A DNA stretch of 64,000 nucleotides from Tardiphaga sp. (GTDB taxonomy: Bacteria; Pseudomonadota; Alphaproteobacteria; Rhizobiales; Xanthobacteraceae), in assembly GCA_030147505.1 (NCBI GenBank), contig JASBVG010000026.1:1-64000 (forward strand), read 5' to 3'. Every line of letters starts with the position of its first letter. The stretch's first letter is position 1. Positions 39,076 to 47,880 of this stretch are shown here, piece by piece. Below the pieces are notes generated by a model, which saw only the letters and a list, made by a program, of their open reading frames with translations, was not told where the DNA came from and made no database searches. The position numbers and the translations under genes were made by a program.

Positions 39076-40122
39076 CTAGGGAACTCTTACCATTCGGTTA
39101 ACAGCGGTCATGCGGTAATGACTGACGCCCCACTCGCTGCCATCGGCATATCCGAACAGGCCCTGTGTCGCGAGAAAGAACCAGCGCCAGCGCCGCATCC
39201 ACAATGCGGTGTCGCGTCCATAGACCGGTTTGAAAATCTGCTCGATCGCATCGCACCGGCGATCGAAGTTGGCGAGCCAATCGGTCGCGGTGCGCGCGTA
39301 ATGCGTGCCGCTCCACGCCCATTCCTTCTCAACAGTGAGAATGTCGCGATACTGCCGGATCAGCGAATGGCTTGCCATCACCCCGCCGGTGAAGAAATGC
39401 TGCGCGATCCAGTCTTCCTTGTCGCTGCGATCGAACAGATAGGTTCCGACGCGATGGGTGAAGATGTGCATGAAGAAATGTCCCTCCGGCGCCAGCCACG
39501 AGTGGACGCGCGTCATCAGCTCGCGCCAGTTCATCATGTGTTCGAACATCTCCACCGAGACGATACGATCGAACTTCTTCTCCGGCTGAAAGACGTTCAT
39601 GTCCCGGGTCACAACGCGCAGGTTCGAATAGCCGCGCTCGGCGGCCTGTGCCTCGATGTAGGCGCGCTGCGAATGCGAATTCGAAACAGCGACGATCCGC
39701 GCATCGGGAAACTGCCGCGCGATCCAGAGCGACAACGAGCCCCATCCGCAGCCGAGTTCGAGAATGGACTGACCGTCCCGCAGATCCGCATGTTCGACGG
39801 TCTGTCGCAACGCTTCTTCTTCGGCTTCCCGCAAGGTCGTGGCCTGCTCCTTGTAGAAGCAACTCGAATATTTGCGGTTGGGGCCGAGCACGAGGGCGAA
39901 GAATGCTGCCGGGACTTCGTAATGCTGCATATTCGCATCATCGGCGTGCTCGGCGACGGCGCGCGTCGCCATCTCGCGCGCGAAGGCTGCGTCGGTCTCG
40001 GCGTTGCATTCGGCGAGCTTCAGCGCGGTCCGCGCGCAGAGCTGCCGAATGCCGGCACGGATCACCAGATCGGGCAACGACACGCGCTCGGCCGCCTCGA
40101 TCACGCGCGCGACAAAGCTCAT
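39076..40122 (-). CDS. Cyclopropane-fatty-acid-synthase-like SAM methyltransferase
   Basis: The 348-residue protein has the CFA synthase/mycolic-acid methyltransferase core: YSSCFYKEQATTLREAEEEALR, the SAM motif ILELGCGWGSLSLWIARQ, and the segment FDRIVSVEMFEHM, then MHIFTHRVGTYLF. The usual lipid-bicarbonate residues (ECG.. and HYDLSN-type N-terminus) are partly altered: NMQHYEVPAAFFALVLG replaces the YD-containing motif. The ATG at 40122 overlaps the DUF1295 stop (ATGA), so the two are translationally coupled. Together they probably modify an unsaturated fatty acyl chain in the membrane. The larger open frame extends into DUF1295 sequence and is not real. Confidence 0.88.
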   Translation of the reverse strand: MSFVARVIEAAERVSLPDLVIRAGIRQLCARTALKLAECNAETDAAFAREMATRAVAEHADDANMQHYEVPAAFFALVLGPNRKYSSCFYKEQATTLREAEEEALRQTVEHADLRDGQSILELGCGWGSLSLWIARQFPDARIVAVSNSHSQRAYIEAQAAERGYSNLRVVTRDMNVFQPEKKFDRIVSVEMFEHMMNWRELMTRVHSWLAPEGHFFMHIFTHRVGTYLFDRSDKEDWIAQHFFTGGVMASHSLIRQYRDILTVEKEWAWSGTHYARTATDWLANFDRRCDAIEQIFKPVYGRDTALWMRRWRWFFLATQGLFGYADGSEWGVSHYRMTAVNRMVRVP

Positions 40123-40934
40123 GCGGCCGCTCCGCGATTGCGCGGCGGCAGCGGGAAGAAGACGCTGGTTCGGGCCTGATAGTCGCGATAGCGATCGCCA
40201 CGCGATTTGAGCATCTGGTCTTCCAGCGGCGGCACGCCGGTGACGTGGCGCAGAATCCAGTACATGAACAGCGGCGCCAGCAGCGTTGCGAGGCTCCACG
40301 GATAGCCCGACGACAGCGCGATCACGGGATAAGCCAGCCAGCCGAACCATTCGAAGAAATAATTCGGATGCCGCGACCAGCGCCACAGGCCGATGTCGCA
40401 GACACGGCCCTTGTTCGCTGGATCTGCGCGGAAAGTCTTGAGCTGACGATCCGCCAGCGCCTCTCCGGCAATTCCGGCGAACAGAATGAGCGCACCGAGA
40501 TAGTCCTGCCAACGAAGCACTTCGGAGGGGAAGCGCGATGCAACGAAGATCGCAAATACCAGCGGGATCGAGCCGAGCGCCTGGTTCTGCAGAAAGACGA
40601 ACATCTTCCGACGCGAGGCCGCGCCCCATTCCTGTGCGAAGGCCGCGTAGCGGGGATCGTCGGCGATGCCCGCGCTGCGCACTGCGATATGCAGGCCGAG
40701 GCGCAGAGACCAAGCGACGACAAGCGCAGTCACCAGCCATTGCCGCGCGTTGGGCTGGTGATCTGCAATCGGCCACAGTGCTGCAGCGGCACCGACAAGA
40801 CCGAGCGAGAATGTCCAGATCGTATCGACCCAACCGGAGTTGCCGCTGCGTTGCTGCACCACCCAGGCAAGAGCCATCAGCACCGACAATGCCACGGCCA
40901 TCGCCAACAACGCCTGCAAGTATACGATCGTCAT
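40119..40934 (-). CDS. DUF1295 membrane protein (steroid 5-alpha-reductase-like)
   Basis: The 271-residue polytopic protein has about six hydrophobic helices and the C-terminal reductase/methyltransferase-fold signature WRWSRHPNYFFEWFGW, followed by GVPPLEDQMLKSRGDRYRDYQ. This places it in DUF1295, related to steroid 5-alpha-reductase and isoprenylcysteine methyltransferase. DUF1295 genes commonly flank CFA-like methyltransferases in proteobacteria, and lipid modification is the likely role. ATG 40934 was chosen; an upstream in-frame extension is not membrane-like. It is translationally coupled to the methyltransferase. Confidence 0.9.
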   Translation of the reverse strand: MTIVYLQALLAMAVALSVLMALAWVVQQRSGNSGWVDTIWTFSLGLVGAAAALWPIADHQPNARQWLVTALVVAWSLRLGLHIAVRSAGIADDPRYAAFAQEWGAASRRKMFVFLQNQALGSIPLVFAIFVASRFPSEVLRWQDYLGALILFAGIAGEALADRQLKTFRADPANKGRVCDIGLWRWSRHPNYFFEWFGWLAYPVIALSSGYPWSLATLLAPLFMYWILRHVTGVPPLEDQMLKSRGDRYRDYQARTSVFFPLPPRNRGAAA

Positions 40935-41115
40935 CGGAAACCTCGTAAATGGCTCATTGCAAAGGTCTTTTGCAGATACGCGGGTCGTCAAACGCGGTTT
41001 CACCCTGAAGTTCCGGACAACGTCGCCGATTCCCCAGTATCCGATCTTTTTTTGTCGCCCGGCTGTGCCATATTGCTCGCCTGACCTCGATCCTCCCCAA
41101 GCAGATGAAGCACCC

Positions 41116-42135
41116 ATGGCGACCGCTCCCTCTTCCCGCTCCGCGATAGAGATCGAACTGACCAAGCTGTCATCGCCGCGGATATTCCTGGTCCGCATGT
41201 TGGTGTTCCTGGTGCTGTGCGGGCTGATCGCCACGGTGCTCTACAAACAAATCGTCACCGCCTTCTTCGCCAATCCGGGACTCAACGCGCTGATCGGCGG
41301 CGTCCTGCTGATCGGCATTATCCTGTCGTTCCGCCAGGTGGTCCGGCTCTATCCGGAAGTGCGATGGGTCAATAATTTCCGCATCTCCGATCCCGGCCTC
41401 GCGATGGACCGGCGTCCGACGCTGCTGGCGCCGATGGCGGCCATCCTCGGCGGCGAACGCTCGGGGCGGATGTCGATCTCGCAGCAGACCATGCGGCATC
41501 TGCTCGATTCCATCGCCACACGCCTCGACGAAGCGCGCGACATCTCGCGCTACATGACCGGCCTCTTGGTGTTTCTCGGCCTGCTCGGCACTTTCTGGGG
41601 CCTGATCGAGACCGTTGGCTCGGTCGGCAAGGTGATCGAGGGGCTGAAGGTCGGCGGCGATTCGGGCTCGCTGTTCGACACGCTGAAGGAAGGCCTCGCC
41701 GCGCCGCTTGGCGGCATGGGCATTTCATTCTCGTCCTCGCTGTTCGGCCTCGCCGGCTCGCTGATCCTCGGCTTCCTCGATCTGCAATCGAGCCAGGCGC
41801 AGAACCGTTTCTATACCGACCTCGAAGACTGGCTCGCCTCCACCGTGTCGGAATATTCCGGCACTCCTGTCGTCGCTGCTGCCTCCGCTTTGCCAGCAGG
41901 CGCACCGCCGGAGCTGCTGGAGGCCATCGAGCGGCTGCGCCGCTCCGTCGAGGACAGCGGCAATCGCAGCACATCGACCGCCATGGCCAATCTCGCCGAC
42001 GCCATCCAGGGCCTTGTCGCCCATATGCGCAGCGAGCAGGAAATGATCCGCGAATGGGCTGACGGCCAGGGCGAGCAGAGCAAAGAGATCAAGAAGCTGC
42101 TGGAACGCATGTCGCGCCAGCCGGAGAAGAGCTAA
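41116..42135 (+). CDS. TolQ/ExbB/MotA-like proton channel protein
   Basis: The 339-residue inner-membrane protein has helices near residues 28-45 and 55-72, and then SRYMTGLLVFLGLLGTFWGLIETV and LGGMGISFSSSLFGLAGSLILGF, the third and fourth helices of the MotA/TolQ/ExbB proton-channel fold (GLLGT motif). A long C-terminal cytoplasmic coiled coil (IERLRRSVEDSGN onward) follows. ATG 41116 is preceded by an in-frame extension within the DUF1295 upstream region that is not conserved. It is coupled (3-base gap) to an OmpA/MotB-like gene, so the two form a proton-driven complex acting on the cell wall. Function unknown. Confidence 0.85.
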   Translation: MATAPSSRSAIEIELTKLSSPRIFLVRMLVFLVLCGLIATVLYKQIVTAFFANPGLNALIGGVLLIGIILSFRQVVRLYPEVRWVNNFRISDPGLAMDRRPTLLAPMAAILGGERSGRMSISQQTMRHLLDSIATRLDEARDISRYMTGLLVFLGLLGTFWGLIETVGSVGKVIEGLKVGGDSGSLFDTLKEGLAAPLGGMGISFSSSLFGLAGSLILGFLDLQSSQAQNRFYTDLEDWLASTVSEYSGTPVVAAASALPAGAPPELLEAIERLRRSVEDSGNRSTSTAMANLADAIQGLVAHMRSEQEMIREWADGQGEQSKEIKKLLERMSRQPEKS

Positions 42136-42138
42136 TCC

Positions 42139-43170
42139 ATGGCGCTCGCACGAGGTCGACGCGGCTCATCCGAGATGAACTACTGGCCGGGCTTCGTCGA
42201 TGCCCTGTCGACGCTGGTGCTGTCCATCGTCTTCCTGCTGTCGGTCTTTCTCGTCGTGCAGTTCTATCTGTCGCAGGAAGTCAGCGGGAAGGACAAGGCG
42301 ATCGACGAGCTGAATGCCAAACTGGCACAGCTCAGCGATATGCTGTCGCTGGAAAAGCTCGGCAAGATCAATCTCGATGAGCAGCTGACATCGCTGCGCG
42401 CCGGCCTCGCCGCTGTCCAGGCCGATCGCGACCGTGTCAAAGGGCTCTATGACGGCCTCGCCGGCGCAGGCGCCGATGCGCAAGGCCGCAACAACGAACT
42501 CAACAAGGCGCTCGACTCCGAAAAACAGGTTTCGTCGCGCGCGCTGGCGCAGATCGAGGTGCTGAACCAGCAGATCTCCGCACTGCGCCGCCAGCTTGCC
42601 GCACTGGAAGAAGCGCTCGATGCCTCCGAAAAACGTGACAAGGAATCCCAGGGCCGTATCGCCGATCTCGGCCAGCGCCTGAATGTGGCGCTGGCGCAGC
42701 GCGTGCAGGAGCTGTCGCGCTATCGCTCCGAATTCTTCGGCCGATTGCGCGCCATCCTCGGCAGCCGCCCGGATATCCGCGTGGTCGGCGACCGTTTCGT
42801 GTTCCAGTCGGAAGTGTTCTTCGATGCCGGCAAGGCCGACCTGCTGCCTGAAGGGCGCGCCGAACTCGACAAGGTGGCCAGCGCGCTGACCGAGCTCGAC
42901 AAGCAGATCCCGCAGGAGATCAACTGGGTGATGCGTGTGGATGGCCACACCGACTCGCGCCCGATCCTCAACAATCCGCTGTTCAAGACCAACTGGGAAC
43001 TGTCCGCCGGGCGTGCGATCTCGGTGGTGCAGTATCTCGTCTCGCTCGGCGTGCCACCACAGCGACTGCTTGCTGCGGGCTTCGCCGAATTCCAGCCGCT
43101 GGATGCGGCGCAGACGGAAGACGCCTACAAGCGCAACCGCCGCATCGAGCTGAAGCTGACCGAACGCTGA
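42139..43170 (+). CDS. MotB/OmpA-like peptidoglycan-binding partner of the proton channel protein
   Basis: The 343-residue protein has a single N-terminal membrane helix (about residues 17-42) containing an aspartate, D21 in FVDALSTL. This is the position of the proton-binding aspartate of MotB, ExbD and ZorB. A long coiled coil (residues about 50-195) is followed by an OmpA domain (residues about 215-340), with VDGHTDSRPI and the NWELSAGRA peptidoglycan-binding motif. It is 3 bases after the TolQ/MotA-like gene. Such pairs use proton flow to pull on or remodel the wall. The gene starts MALARGRRGSSEMNYWPGF. Confidence 0.88.
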   Translation: MALARGRRGSSEMNYWPGFVDALSTLVLSIVFLLSVFLVVQFYLSQEVSGKDKAIDELNAKLAQLSDMLSLEKLGKINLDEQLTSLRAGLAAVQADRDRVKGLYDGLAGAGADAQGRNNELNKALDSEKQVSSRALAQIEVLNQQISALRRQLAALEEALDASEKRDKESQGRIADLGQRLNVALAQRVQELSRYRSEFFGRLRAILGSRPDIRVVGDRFVFQSEVFFDAGKADLLPEGRAELDKVASALTELDKQIPQEINWVMRVDGHTDSRPILNNPLFKTNWELSAGRAISVVQYLVSLGVPPQRLLAAGFAEFQPLDAAQTEDAYKRNRRIELKLTER

Positions 43171-43171
43171 A

Positions 43172-43609
43172 ATGGTGACGCTCCGCCCCTATCGTGCCGA
43201 GGACGAGGATGCCTCCATCGCGCTTTGGCTGCAGACGTGGAAGCTCGCCTATCCCTCGATCGATTTCGACAAACGAGTCGACTGGTGGCGCGAGCGCTGG
43301 CGGACCGAGCTGGTGCCGGTCGCGCAAATCGTGGTGGCCGAACAGGACGACGCGATGGTCGGCTTCGTCACCATCGATGCAACGGGGTATCTCGACCAAC
43401 TGGTCGTCACCCCCGCGCAATGGGGGAGCGACGTGGCACGATTGCTGATGGACGAGGCCAAGCGGCTGTCGACCGGAGGCGTGACACTCAAGGTGAACGC
43501 GGACAATCTTCGCGCGATCCGGTTTTACACCCGCAATGGCTTTACCAAGACCGGTGATGAAGTGAATTCATCAGGCCGCGCAGTCGATGTCATGGAATGG
43601 CGGCCGTAG
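43172..43609 (+). CDS. GNAT-family N-acetyltransferase
   Basis: The 145-residue protein has the GNAT fold: MVTLRPYRAEDEDA, VAEQDDAMVGFVTID (motif A strand), the acetyl-CoA loop around QWGSDVARLLMDEAKR, and the C-terminal LRAIRFYTRNGFTKTG. It starts 1 base after the OmpA-like gene and so is probably co-transcribed. The substrate is unknown. It converges with the ABC exporter gene 20 bases downstream. Confidence 0.88.
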   Translation: MVTLRPYRAEDEDASIALWLQTWKLAYPSIDFDKRVDWWRERWRTELVPVAQIVVAEQDDAMVGFVTIDATGYLDQLVVTPAQWGSDVARLLMDEAKRLSTGGVTLKVNADNLRAIRFYTRNGFTKTGDEVNSSGRAVDVMEWRP

Positions 43610-43629
43610 CCGCGCACGCGCGGCTGATC

Positions 43630-45489
43630 TCACACCTCGAACTGCAAGCGCGCCAACCTTGCATACAACCCGTTCGCCGCAACCAGCGAAGCATGAGTGC
43701 CCTGCTCGACGATGCGGCCATGCTCCATGACAAGGATGCGGTCGCAGGACAGCACGGTGGCGAGGCGATGGGCGATGACCAGCGTGGTGCGCTGCTTCAT
43801 CAGCTCCTCCAGCGCGGTCTGGACCAGCGTCTCGGATTCCGCATCGAGCGCCGAAGTCGCTTCATCCAGCAGCAATAACGGCGCGTTCCGCAGGATGGCG
43901 CGGGCGATTGCGATGCGCTGGCGCTGGCCGCCGGACAGCGTCACGCCGCGCTCGCCGAGCGGGGCCTCGAAGCCGCCAGGCAAACGGCGAATGAATTCGG
44001 TCGCGTGCGCGAGATCCGCGGCACGCTCGACTTCGGCATCGCTCGCATCGGGCCGACCGAAACGGATGTTTTCGCGGGCCGTGGCGGCGAAGACGACCGA
44101 ATCCTGCGGCACCAGAGCGATACGAGCACGAAGGTCCTGCGGATCGGCGTCGCGGATCGGCACGCCATCGACGGAAATTGTGCCAGCTTTCGGATCGTAA
44201 AAGCGCAGCAGGAGGTGAAACAATGTGCTCTTGCCGGCCCCCGATGGGCCGACAATGGCGACCTTCTCGCCGGCCTTCACCGATAGCGAGACACCGGCTG
44301 CGGAGAGGACGCCCGGGCGCGTGGGATAGGCGAAAGAGACGTTGTCGAAGGCGAGGTCGCCGCGCGCCGGCGACGGCAATGCGCGCGGCTTGGCCGGCGC
44401 GGTCACATCCGACTTCACATGCAGGATTTCGAACAGACGCTCGGCCGCGCCGGAAGCCGCAGAGATTTCACCCCAGACTTCGCTGAGCTGGCCGAGACTC
44501 GATGCGGCGAAGGCGGCATAGAGCACGAACTGGCCGAGACGGCCCGGCGTCATCTCGCCAACCGAGACGTCGTGCGAGCCGACCCAGAGAATGCCGACGA
44601 CACTGGAGAACACGATGAAGATGATGATGGCGGTCAGCACCGCGCGGGCGCGCGTGGCGCCGCGCGCGGCGTCATAGGCCTGCTCGACCTCGCCGCCGAA
44701 GCGCGCATTGGCGAACGCCTCATTGGTATAGGCCTGGACTGTGCGCATGCCACCGACCAGTTCGCTGGCATAGGCCGAGGCGCTAGCCAGCGTGTCCTGC
44801 GCATTGCGCGAGAGCCGTCGCACCCAGCGGCCGAAGGCGACCAGCGGAATGACGATCAAAGGGATCGCCGCGAGCACGAAGCCGGAGAGCTTGGGGCTCG
44901 ATATCACCATCATGGCGGCAGCACCGAGGAACAGCACGATATTGCGCAGCGCGATGGAGACCGAAGCGCCGACGGCCGACTTGATCTGCGTGGTGTCTGC
45001 GGTGAGGCGCGACACCAGTTCGCCCGAGCGCGACGTATCGAAAAAGGCCGGAGAGAGAGCGGTGAGATGCGCGAACACATCGCGGCGGATATCGGCGACG
45101 ATGCGCTCGCCAATGGTCATCACAAGGTAATAACGCGCGGCACTTGCCACCGCGAGCACGACAACCACTGCGATCATCACGCTGAAATAGCTGTTGATCA
45201 TCGCGATGCCTTCGGGGCTGAAGCCGAAGTCGATCATCCGCCGGGCAGCAATCGGCACGACCAGCGTGGTGACGGCGGCGATCAACAGCGACACCAGTGC
45301 GAACAGCGCGCGGCCGCGATAGCGCGCCACATAGGGCGCGAGCATCAGCAGCGGTCGCAGCTTCGCGCGGCTCGGTGCCGGCGGGGCGACCACGGTATCG
45401 GCCAATGTGGGCTCTTCCAGCACGGGCTCCGGCTGCGAAACCGGCGCCGGGGTGCCGCGGGGTTGGTCGAGCCGTTCGACTGCACTCAT
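43630..45489 (-). CDS. ABC exporter, fused membrane and ATPase domains (MsbA/LmrA type)
   Basis: The 619-residue half-transporter has six membrane helices (residues about 35-325) followed by a nucleotide-binding domain. The Walker A is [10 protein letters not shown], the Q-loop and [16 protein letters not shown] signature are intact, and Walker [13 protein letters not shown] and the H-loop IAHRLAT follow. The first 45 residues are a soluble Pro-rich extension. It acts as a homodimer; the substrate cannot be told. It is monocistronic and divergent from rpmE. Confidence 0.93.
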   Translation of the reverse strand: MSAVERLDQPRGTPAPVSQPEPVLEEPTLADTVVAPPAPSRAKLRPLLMLAPYVARYRGRALFALVSLLIAAVTTLVVPIAARRMIDFGFSPEGIAMINSYFSVMIAVVVVLAVASAARYYLVMTIGERIVADIRRDVFAHLTALSPAFFDTSRSGELVSRLTADTTQIKSAVGASVSIALRNIVLFLGAAAMMVISSPKLSGFVLAAIPLIVIPLVAFGRWVRRLSRNAQDTLASASAYASELVGGMRTVQAYTNEAFANARFGGEVEQAYDAARGATRARAVLTAIIIFIVFSSVVGILWVGSHDVSVGEMTPGRLGQFVLYAAFAASSLGQLSEVWGEISAASGAAERLFEILHVKSDVTAPAKPRALPSPARGDLAFDNVSFAYPTRPGVLSAAGVSLSVKAGEKVAIVGPSGAGKSTLFHLLLRFYDPKAGTISVDGVPIRDADPQDLRARIALVPQDSVVFAATARENIRFGRPDASDAEVERAADLAHATEFIRRLPGGFEAPLGERGVTLSGGQRQRIAIARAILRNAPLLLLDEATSALDAESETLVQTALEELMKQRTTLVIAHRLATVLSCDRILVMEHGRIVEQGTHASLVAANGLYARLARLQFEV

Positions 45490-45665
45490 GATCTATAACC
45501 GTTCTTGTCGTTGCGGCCTCAGATAGGCCGATGCGCGCCAGCTGGCAAATGACTTACGTCAATTGCGACAAGTCCTTGTCGGACGGGGCGTCCTGCGATA
45601 TAGACGCGGCAAATCCGCCATCGAAAACCGTAAGATTCAGGCGCATCCGCGCCGAAGGAACCGTC

Positions 45666-45893
45666 ATGAAAGCCGAAATTCACCCGGATTATCATAACAT
45701 TACCGTCGTGATGACCGACGGCACCGAGTATCAGACCCGCTCGACCTGGGGCAAGGAAGGCGACAAGCTGAACCTCGATATCGACCCGAAGTCGCACCCG
45801 GCCTGGACCGGCGGCACCACCCAGATCCTCGATCGCGGCGGCCGCGTCTCGCGCTTCCAGAAGAAGTTCTCGGGCTTCCTCAAGAAGGACTAA
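45666..45893 (+). CDS. rpmE: Large ribosomal subunit protein bL31 (cysteine-free form)
   Basis: The 75-residue product begins [22 protein letters not shown] and ends in [13 protein letters not shown]. It lacks the CxxC zinc-ribbon cysteines of E. coli-type L31; its only form here is the zinc-independent C- type, common in alphaproteobacteria. ATG 45666 is the standard start; the longer in-frame extension is not conserved. A terminator follows 33 bases downstream. It shares a divergent promoter region with the ABC exporter gene. Confidence 0.96.
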   Translation: MKAEIHPDYHNITVVMTDGTEYQTRSTWGKEGDKLNLDIDPKSHPAWTGGTTQILDRGGRVSRFQKKFSGFLKKD

Positions 45894-45925
45894 GCCTTTC
45901 TGGGCTTCTCCGACCGACCATCTCG

Positions 45926-45955
45926 AAACGCCCTTGCCCACGCAGGGGCGTTTTT
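45926..45955 (+). terminator. Rho-independent terminator after rpmE
   Basis: AAACGCCC (45926-45933) and GGGCGTTT (45946-45953) pair over 8 bp, with a further TGC/GCA pair inside the loop, and the T-run TTTTT ends at 45955. Confidence 0.82.
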
Positions 45956-46056
45956 CATTGCAGGCCACTTTGCGCCGCTGTGGTACCTTAAAACCGCCTC
46001 TGTTGCCTTCGCATAAACGCGCAGCATCACATCCTGCGCGGGGGCGCAATTCAGCC

Positions 46057-46683
46057 ATGCCGGCCGATCGAAGGCACCACCGCAAGACGCCGCGGCAGGC
46101 GCGCTCGCTTGTGACTGTAGGCATCATCCTCGATGCCGCCGCGCTGGTTCTGGTCGAGGAAGGCTACGACCGGGCGACGACCAATCGGATCGCCGAACGT
46201 GCCGGTGTCAGCATTGGCTCGCTCTACCAGTATTTTCCAAATCGGGATGCCCTGCTCGGTGCGCTGCATCGCCGGACCGATACGCAGATTTCGGACGGAA
46301 TCTGGCGAATTCTGGGGGAGCGCGACGAGACCCAGCCCATGCGCGAGATGCTGAACATCGGCGTGCGGACGACGATCCATCAGCACGCGCACTTTTTACC
46401 GCTGTTGCAGGTGCTGATGGAGACAGCCTGGAGGCGGATTCCCGTCGAGTGGCCGGCCGAGCGCTGGCCGCAAAAACACGCCGTCATCCGCAGCATCCTC
46501 GATAAACGCGCAGGCGAACTGCGCTCCGACTTCAATATCGAGGCCGGCGCTCTGCTGCTGCCAAGAATGGTCGGATCGGCGATCGACGCCGCTATTGCAT
46601 TCCGTCCCGACGCCCTCGCCAGCGGCGAGCTGGAGCGAGAACTGTCGACGATGCTGTCTTACTATCTGATGGGCGAGCGCTAG
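46057..46683 (+). CDS. TetR/AcrR family transcriptional regulator
   Basis: The 208-residue protein starts with a basic stretch (RRHHRKTPRQAR) and then a TetR helix-turn-helix (ILDAAALVLVEEGYDRATTNRIAERAGVSIGSLYQYFPNRDALL, described here), with the typical GSLYQYFPNR recognition helix. The C-terminal ligand-binding domain is less conserved. ATG 46057 gives the standard N-terminus; no strong ribosome binding site is visible. It is close to rpmE and convergent with MipA; its target is unknown, and the RND pump lies 8 kb away. Confidence 0.92.
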   Translation: MPADRRHHRKTPRQARSLVTVGIILDAAALVLVEEGYDRATTNRIAERAGVSIGSLYQYFPNRDALLGALHRRTDTQISDGIWRILGERDETQPMREMLNIGVRTTIHQHAHFLPLLQVLMETAWRRIPVEWPAERWPQKHAVIRSILDKRAGELRSDFNIEAGALLLPRMVGSAIDAAIAFRPDALASGELERELSTMLSYYLMGER

Positions 46684-46722
46684 GCACGCAGCGCCCCGCG
46701 CTCAAAGGTGTCCCGCGCGGTG

Positions 46723-47556
46723 CTATCGCACGCCGACATCGAAGGAATAGGCAACACCAACGCCGTAGGTCACCTGGTTGGTCGATCCGCGCAACCGCAC
46801 CAGCGGGCTGTCGGCGATGCTGCCGAGCAGCTTGTCGTATTCGACATAGCCGCGGACCTCCCATTGCGGATCGAACTTGTAGCGGAGCTGTGCACCGGCG
46901 CCGACCGAGCTCGAGCCGCCCTTTGCGTCATAGATTGGCAGCCCGGAGGCCAGTGCCTCGATGCTGCTGACGCTGAAATAGGTCTCGGCATATTTCGCGT
47001 CGGTCACGCGGTAGCGCGGGCCGGCAGCGAAGGTCATGCGCTCATTGATCGGCACGATCACGTCGGCTGCAAAATCCGCCACGATGCCTTCATGGCCGCC
47101 AACGCCGCGACGGAGTTCAGCGCGCAGGCGCAGCCAGTCCATTGCGTAATATTCGGCGAAACCACCAAGCTCGACGGCCCAATCGACATCGCGCAGCCCG
47201 CGTAGTTCGGCGTAATCGGCGGCCTTACGCGACGCCTTGTAGCTGCCGACAGGACCGGCGCGGAAGCCGCCGACATCGATCAGAGCGAAACTCGCATTGT
47301 CGCGCATGCTCTTGAAGCGCTCGGGGGTGCCGGCACGGCGGATTGAGATGATCGGCTTCGGAGCCAGTTTTGAACTGCTGGCACCTTCATAAGAGGGTTG
47401 CATCTCACCGCCGATGCCGACAGTCACCGTCCAGCCACCGGAGGCCGAAGGCAAGAACGGCACCGATGGGAGTGTCACGACCGGATCGGCCGCCCATGCC
47501 GCCGCTGGCAACGCCAGAACACCGATCACACCGAGTAGACCACGGGACACAAACAT
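46723..47556 (-). CDS. MipA/OmpV family outer membrane protein
   Basis: The 277-residue product has a signal peptide (LLGVIGVLALPAAAWA, cleaved near residue 22) followed by a beta-barrel-like sequence with alternating aromatic residues. It ends in the YSFDV-type strand and a C-terminal VGVAYSFDVGVR. Conserved MipA/OmpV elements such as GGEMQPSYEGASSSKLAPKPIISI and GPRYRVTDAKYAETYF are present. In E. coli MipA scaffolds murein synthesis; other members are porin-like. ATG 47556 begins the signal peptide. It converges with the TetR gene. Confidence 0.9.
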   Translation of the reverse strand: MFVSRGLLGVIGVLALPAAAWAADPVVTLPSVPFLPSASGGWTVTVGIGGEMQPSYEGASSSKLAPKPIISIRRAGTPERFKSMRDNASFALIDVGGFRAGPVGSYKASRKAADYAELRGLRDVDWAVELGGFAEYYAMDWLRLRAELRRGVGGHEGIVADFAADVIVPINERMTFAAGPRYRVTDAKYAETYFSVSSIEALASGLPIYDAKGGSSSVGAGAQLRYKFDPQWEVRGYVEYDKLLGSIADSPLVRLRGSTNQVTYGVGVAYSFDVGVR

Positions 47557-47880
47557 CAAATTCCAACCTCTATTGGCGCGAGATCTCAGTGCGCCGCGCA
47601 TCCATGTCACATCGTTGCAGTCCGCCTCGTGTGACAAGGCGTCACCGCAACGTGATCAGAATAGCTGCAGCGAACCGCTATCCAAACTCGCATTGCTGCA
47701 GTGACAACGATCTGGCACGATGCCCGAAAAGCCTATGGCTGCAGGGCTTTGCGCGAAGCGCAGCAATCAGCGGAGCGGCGTCACTCACATTTCCGGATAG
47801 TGTGGCGATAAACTCTCAAGGAATCGTCCGATGCCATCTGCGGCATCGCGCCACAGCGGCCGTCGCATTGGTTACGACGG
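47557..47880. other. Gene-free stretch upstream of mipA and downstream of the acyltransferase
   Basis: About 324 bases with no convincing frame. A 6-bp hairpin (GATGCC/GGCATC) lies near 47832-47849, just after the acyltransferase stop in transcript sense; no U-tract follows. The MipA promoter should be here, but I could not identify boxes. Confidence 0.45.

Noticed and set aside
41116-43609. Zorya anti-phage system
   Set aside because: The ZorA/ZorB-like pair lacks ZorC and ZorD (or ZorE), and the neighbours are ordinary housekeeping genes. It is reported as a stand-alone motor pair instead.
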